NCBI GenBank assembly: GCA_021014945.1
Contig: MU266426.1
Coordinates: 31,514-95,513, forward strand
Origin: Leucogyrophana mollusca
Lineage: Eukaryota; Basidiomycota; Agaricomycetes; Boletales
Direction: 5' to 3'
Length of the DNA: 64,000 bases
The translations under genes were made by a program, and so were the position numbers. The notes under the pieces were generated by a model that saw only the letters and a program-made list of their open reading frames with translations, did not search any database and was not told where the DNA came from. This document shows positions 59,581 to 64,000 of this stretch, piece after piece (positions within the stretch are counted from its first letter, which is position 1; the number at the start of each line of letters is the position of its first letter).

Positions 59581-61155
59581 ATGCCTTCCCATCGATCTAA
59601 ATCCAGCTCAGATGACGACAGCACTGATTCCTCGGACAATCAGTCATCGCCATCACCGCCCACTTCATCTCGGCGTGGATCCAATATAAGCCAAAAGAAG
59701 ACTTCGAAGAAGACATCTAAGAAGCGATCCTTTGGCGAATCAGTTGAGAATCCGGAGCCAGAACCAGCTAGGTCTGTTCCCCACATGCACGTTTTTCTCT
59801 TCGCTGATTGTGATGACGCTTAGTTCTAAAAAAACGAAGCACGCGGCTTTGCCTACAGCCACAAATGACCACTACATCAATCACAAGGGACGTATCACCG
59901 GTCGCTACGTCGATATGTGGTGGCGTCATCGTACTATCCTTGAGCACGGGATCGCGCGTGAGAGCGATAGGTCAGGTCGAAGCTACACAGCCCAGTAATT
60001 ATTGTCCGTTGTGTCCTGAATGGATCTGACGCAACTCGCAGAGAGGAAAACTTGTTCGATATCTATAAAGAAATGCTCGAGTTGGCACCCAAACTGCTCG
60101 ACGAAGTGAACAAGGTTGGGCCCACTGGCTTCGCAATTGTTGGTAGGATAGTTAAGTCACCAGTCACGTCACAAGGATTTAGCTAATATTTCCCCGTCGT
60201 CAGCTTGATAAGGGACGTTCAAAAGCCCGCGGGGATGATGCGCACGGAATCAAGGAAAAGATCAATCAGTGGCGCGTTTTCGACCCCCCTTTTCACCCTA
60301 GGATGCGTCAAGAGCATGGATTCAATCATATCGAATGTGGCCGGCTCCTTTGCCCTGTCAACATGGACTGGGATGATTCAAAGTATGTTACAATTGTGTT
60401 GTGGCTTACGATGCTGACATATGTTACCCAGAGTGCGTCAAGGTCTTCGTGATGGGACAATCACAGCGCATCCCGCAAACTTCCCCCTTTTTCTGTATGA
60501 GAACGAGACTTGCAACCTGGAGGACCTTTTCCGTGGGTGGCTGAAAGGTGATCTTCTCGTCCGCGTGAGTTGTCTCTGATTGTATGTACAGCCACTCGCT
60601 GATTCTGCTCAGGCCTACTTGCATGTCTTCCGCTCACCAAGCTCTGCGATCGACGAAGGTACCTCGGAGAAATCCACGCGGCGAGGGAATGCAGCACTGC
60701 ATAGCATCCGTCATGTCAACATTCCTTCCATCGCCTACGTCGCAACCATTGTATGTTTCCATTTTGTCCGGTTCGGCTATTGCTGATGGCTGCATCATAT
60801 AGGTGCGCTTTGTGCTCTCGTCGCAACATTCCTTGACTCGTGGCGGATCGGCTGGAAGCTGGCCACACAGCGCCTTTTACAACAACATCATCAAGATGGC
60901 TTTTAACACCATGGATCAGGTGGCACGCAAAGAGCTGTTAGCGTGGTGGGATCAGTAAGTGAGCCGTCTGCAGTGTGATATCCATCTAAATTGATTCTTT
61001 GCAGGAAGATCTTCGGAGATGCCGGGTTCGACGATGACGACGACGTTGAGGACTCTCAGCAAGAAACTGTATTTGCGATGATGAAAGCACAGGCGGGGAA
61101 ACAGAGAGCAGCAGCTGTTGTCGATCCTGTGCTCACCAACACTAATACCAACTAA
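59581..61155 (+). CDS. DUF6698-family protein
   Basis: Agaricomycete protein family of unknown function. ATG 59581 (MPSHRSKSSSDDDSTDSS) begins a Ser/Lys-rich, disordered leader. The conserved domain reads EENLFDIYKEMLELAPKLLD, RSKARGDDAHGIKEKINQW, FNHIECGRLLCPVNMDWDDS, VRQGLRDGTITAHPANFPLF, LYENETCNLEDLFRGWLKGD, FRSPSSAI, GNAALHSIRHVNIPSIAYVA, FYNNIIKMAFNTM and ELLAWWDQKIFGDAGFDDDD. The end is NTNTN. Seven or so exons with short introns; the frame is intact. It lies 216 bp downstream of the transposase in the same direction. Whether it is transposon cargo is an open inference. Confidence 0.82.
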
Positions 61156-61496
61156 TTACTCGAACATTTTTCGTGAACATAATCTCAATACAATATGATT
61201 TCATTCTCATTGTCCCGGTGGTGCAGGGTAGCTGTGGCAGCGACATAACCCGCCGTAAAGTGTTCCAATCGATGGAAGCCCGGCAGATGTTCCCAAACGC
61301 TGAAAGCGTTTCAGACTCTGCAATTGTGCCGCAACGAGTCGACAATGATTCTATAAACCTGTATCTAAAAACCACAAGCACTTATGATGTGATTGTAGGG
61401 ATTATGGCCTTTCCGTGCTCTGTAAAGCCTTTATAATTATATTATAAACCGTCATAATTTCAGAGGAATTTTGCTGATGTTATACTGGGGCACGTG

Positions 61497-61614
61497 GTGA
61501 CTTGAAGCTCGCATGGGAAACAGAGTCACCTGTCACGGACGCGTATGTCACGTTGTGACATACGCGTGACTGTTCGTGTTGTTGATTTACGCTTTGGCAG
61601 GATCAAATAGTCAC
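61497..61614. promoter_or_regulatory. dense GTGAC/GTCAC cluster upstream of the gene at 61661
   Basis: Seven copies: GTGAC at 61497, 61555, 61566 and GTCAC at 61525, 61532, 61547, 61610, ending 47 bp before the ATG. Regulatory role inferred. Confidence 0.5.
61539..61567. repeat. perfect 13-bp inverted repeat with 3-nt spacer
   Basis: ACGCGTATGTCAC, spacer GTT, then GTGACATACGCGT. The arms are exact reverse complements. It sits inside the GTCAC cluster about 95 bp before an ATG and could bind a dimeric factor, or form a hairpin. Confidence 0.85.
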
Positions 61615-61660
61615 GTCTGGTTGGTTTCATTTTCCTTGGCTCTACTCTGCCATTTTGCCT

Positions 61661-63155
61661 ATGTCTCTTAAACGACCGCTCGATATCGACGACAGGCCTG
61701 TCTCGTCCAGTCCTCCCCGTGGCCCCAAACGTCGTCAGCTCGCCGAATCGTCTCTCCCACCATCTTCCCCGTTCGCTTCCTCTTCCTCCGTTTTCGCAAC
61801 CCCAAGAACACCTTGTACTTGGGTGGTTCCGTCTGACTCGCCAACCAACCCTTTTGGGCGCATACGCCGCTTGACACAGAGTACAACTCTTCCTTATCGG
61901 ACACCGTTTTCGAAACATCTCGCGCTGCGATTCCAGCTCGTTCGTCCAGGCGCGGACGCAAATGGTAACGGACGAAACGTGAATCGAGACGGGGTCTATC
62001 GTATTCTGCAGGTGCCACTTAGCTACACGCTAGGACATCTCCGCAGATTACTCGCGTACGCGTTTCATCCATCTGCTCAGGACGACATCGTGGAACCTTA
62101 TAATCTGCGACGGTCATCGAAACGGCTGAGCGGTCGTGGTTCGAACGTAATTACCAGTGATATCCCATCTTCTGACAAAGGCAAGGAACCCTCACCTGCT
62201 CGCGAAACGGGCCATCTTTTTGAGGTGCACAGACGAGTCGTAATGCACTCTAATTCACGTCGAGCAGGCGAGATCAAAGAAGCCCAGACGTGGATCAAAT
62301 CTTCTACAGCTCAGGACCCTTACCACTATCCCGGCAACGCGTCGCACCTTAGTGAGGATACTTTATGGGATGACAACGAAGAAGGGGAGAATTGGCGGTG
62401 GGAGGCGGAGGAGGATTTCACTCTGGGTCAGGCGTGGCCGAAGGGCGGTGACTTGTCCCGAGGTATCACCTATGTGCGTAAGGCTCGGTACAAGCACGGT
62501 TTACCCTAGCTCATCTCCGTATTTTTTTAGCATCATGATTCATCTACACAGGTCCATATCACGATCAATACCAAGAAGGTCATGAGCCGGAAAGGGGTGG
62601 GGAACAAACCGTTCATGTTTCAGGCGTACGGTTCGGTCGACCTTGACTCACCAGATGACACCCTCTGCCTCGGCGTGATCGAAGCCCAGCGATGGAATAG
62701 AATCGGTGCGTTTGAGAGATTTTTGAAAGCGGAAGCAGAGAAGGAACGTATTGCTCGAGGTGAGGAAGAGGACGAGGAGGAAGATGCAGAAGGAGAGTTT
62801 GATCCTGACATGGTTTGTCCCCTCGTCTCATGTCCGCATTACATGCTCACACTTCGCCTTCCAGTCATCGTCAACACTCCCCATATACATGTCGTCACCA
62901 AGTTCCTTCATACCCATAACACCCTTTCCAACAGAGCCGATGCATCGTTTACGGGTTAATTATGAGCACAGACGGATGGTCAAGCTTACTAGGAAGGGGA
63001 TGAAAGACGCAATGAAAGATGCCGGACTGTCCGACGAAGAAGAGGTAAAGGAACCAGAGGTTGATGAACTTGTTGGAGATGATGACCCGAACGACGCGTC
63101 CTCTGAGCAGCCGTCCGACTGGGATCCATTTCGCGAAGAGGATGATGTTTGTTGA
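61661..63155 (+). CDS. conserved hypothetical protein with acidic tail
   Basis: Three exons from ATG 61661 (MSLKRPLDIDDRPVSSSPPR). The N-terminal 90 residues are Ser/Pro-rich with a basic RGPKRR patch, possibly a nuclear signal. The folded part reads HLALRFQLVRPG, GVYRILQVPLSYTLGHLRRL, HLFEVHRRVVMHSNSRRAGE, WRWEAEEDFTLGQAWPKGGD and ITYVHITINTKKV, across an intron after GITY. The C-terminus is charged (RGEEEDEEEDAEGEFDPDM, then RLRVNYEHRRMVKLTRKGMK) and ends EEDDVC. The order 'strand, LGHLRRLLAYAF, HLFEV, ITYVHI' faintly recalls the pRiA4b ORF3-like fold, but I would not assign it. The first intron is about 88 nt; the second is best placed with acceptor CAACAGAG, which keeps frame. Confidence 0.7.
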
Positions 63156-63722
63156 GGGGGGTGTGGGACGATCAAGGACAGCGATAGCACTTATACATTC
63201 TACACACATACATACATATTGCATATTTGTTTCAGCATACTTACGAAGTACAGATCGCGCAGGGTATAATAAAATCGAGCCAATTGTTAGCTGCAGCTAC
63301 ATAATATCCTCGATCTCAATAATGCCATGCAAAACCTACTATCCCTCGCTGTGTACTCGGCACCCCCGCCTATTCGGCAGTCACGCTAGTGTCACAGAAT
63401 GTCACATATGCCGACTTCAGATTCCGCTCAGCGTTCAGTAAGGAGCACGGTATGTTTAAGTGCAAGATCATTTTAAGTAAGTATTGTAGTACGATGGCCA
63501 TGATTATACGCAGAGTGTAGCAGGGGATTATATACTGAATTGATATACATGCCGGGGTGGTTCTGATATGCGGTATGATTGATAGCGGGTGCGGGATAAT
63601 TGAAGTTTCAAGTTGATGATGATGCAATGGGAGGTGGCTCGGAATTCTGCAAATGTGGAGGCACCAGCGCGCTGTAAGATGGTTGGTTCGGCACGATTAA
63701 AAGATGGATTAAATAAGATGGA
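63156..63722. other. intergenic with GTCAC triplet
   Basis: Between the converging ends of the gene at 61661 and the partial gene at the right edge. GTCAC occurs at 63380, 63391 and 63401. No coding signal recognised. Confidence 0.45.
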
Positions 63723-64000
63723 TTAAATGCTATATGATTTGTATGTGTTGTCAGGAAATGTGATGCTGGTGCAGGTGATCCACTGGTTTTGGCAGGATCT
63801 CAGTCTGTACTGGGCTTCGGCAACAGCCTTGATGCTTTTGTAGAGTCCAGTCGTGATACCATTGATGACAGCCTGGACACGCGACTCGTACGAGGGATCT
63901 CTTGACGCTGCCTCTCTGCCGCACGTGTGTGTCATGGATTCGCAAACACCGAGCGCTTTGGACAAGTCGGCACCCCACCCCACAAGATTCAAATTCAGCT
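63723..64000 (-). CDS. partial hypothetical gene running off the right edge
   Basis: Minus-strand frame open from the window edge to a stop at 63723. It encodes about 92 residues including LNLVGWGADLSKALGVCESM, SYESRVQAVINGITTGLYKS and AVAEAQYRLRSCQNQW, ending NTYKSYSI. It would be the C-terminal exon of a gene whose start lies beyond 64000. Cysteine-containing, no recognised family. A chance frame cannot be excluded. Confidence 0.35.
   Translation of the reverse strand, partial: LNLNLVGWGADLSKALGVCESMTHTCGREAASRDPSYESRVQAVINGITTGLYKSIKAVAEAQYRLRSCQNQWITCTSITFPDNTYKSYSI

Larger units (their letters stand above)
61156..61660. other. intergenic, right flank of the DUF6698 gene
   Basis: Holds an AT-rich stretch with TATAATTATATTATA near 61431-61445, then the GTCAC cluster and the palindrome described separately. 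No gene. Confidence 0.5.

Overview
The window looks like nuclear DNA of an Agaricomycete (mushroom-forming) basidiomycete. Most protein genes are split by many introns of about 45-70 nt. The gene set is fungal: a GPI-type chitin deacetylase, a ChAPs exomer-like subunit, a divergent basidiomycete-type G-alpha, F-box proteins, and a KDZ/Plavaka DNA transposase with a DUF6698 neighbour, both expanded in Agaricomycetes. No bacterial operon, CRISPR array or rRNA was seen. Gene models were assembled by eye from splice sites and family motifs, so exon edges are predictions. 

Layout: 0.35-0.42 kb tRNA-Val(UAC). 1.3-2.9 kb single-pass membrane protein. 3.7-5.6 kb MRS2 Mg2+ channel (minus), divergent from a small conserved hypothetical gene at 6.3-7.1 kb. 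7.1-8.4 kb unresolved minus-strand coding signal. 8.6-10.1 kb proteasome ATPase RPT6. 10.6-14.1 kb and 20.3-23.8 kb two paralogous CCCH/C2H2-finger SF1 RNA helicases (MOV10/SDE3/HELZ-like), enclosing a NIPA-like Mg2+ transporter (15.1-16.7 kb) and aminopeptidase P (16.9-20.1 kb). 24.6-26.7 kb G-alpha (minus). 26.7-29.5 kb unresolved. 29.5-31.7 kb aspartokinase. 32.1-35.0 kb ChAPs family. 35.3-36.6 kb CCDC6-like coiled coil. 36.9-38.1 kb Hsp20. 38.8-41.0 kb chitin deacetylase (minus). 41-45.6 kb gene-poor, with a decayed copy of the 3' end of the GH3-like gene found intact at 45.6-47.7 kb. 48.8-50.4 kb F-box protein. 50.9-51.4 kb small secreted protein (minus). 53.0-54.4 kb F-box/LRR-like protein (minus). 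54.9-59.4 kb intact Plavaka transposase. 59.6-61.2 kb DUF6698 protein. 61.7-63.2 kb hypothetical acidic-tail protein. A partial gene runs off the right edge. 

The left 40 kb is mostly conserved housekeeping genes: Mg2+ transport, the proteasome, proline-peptide cleavage, Asp-family amino-acid synthesis, and chitin delivery plus deacetylation. The right third is accessory: a transposon, a DUF6698 gene, F-box genes, a secreted protein and degenerate repeats. Points most worth a second look are: the helicase pair; a G-alpha whose catalytic switch-II Gln is Ser and which needs a 4-nt micro-exon; 10- and 7-nt micro-exons in aminopeptidase P; three GC-AG introns; an apparently intact KDZ transposase; and clusters of GTGAC/GTCAC words in several intergenic regions, one containing a perfect 13-bp inverted repeat.
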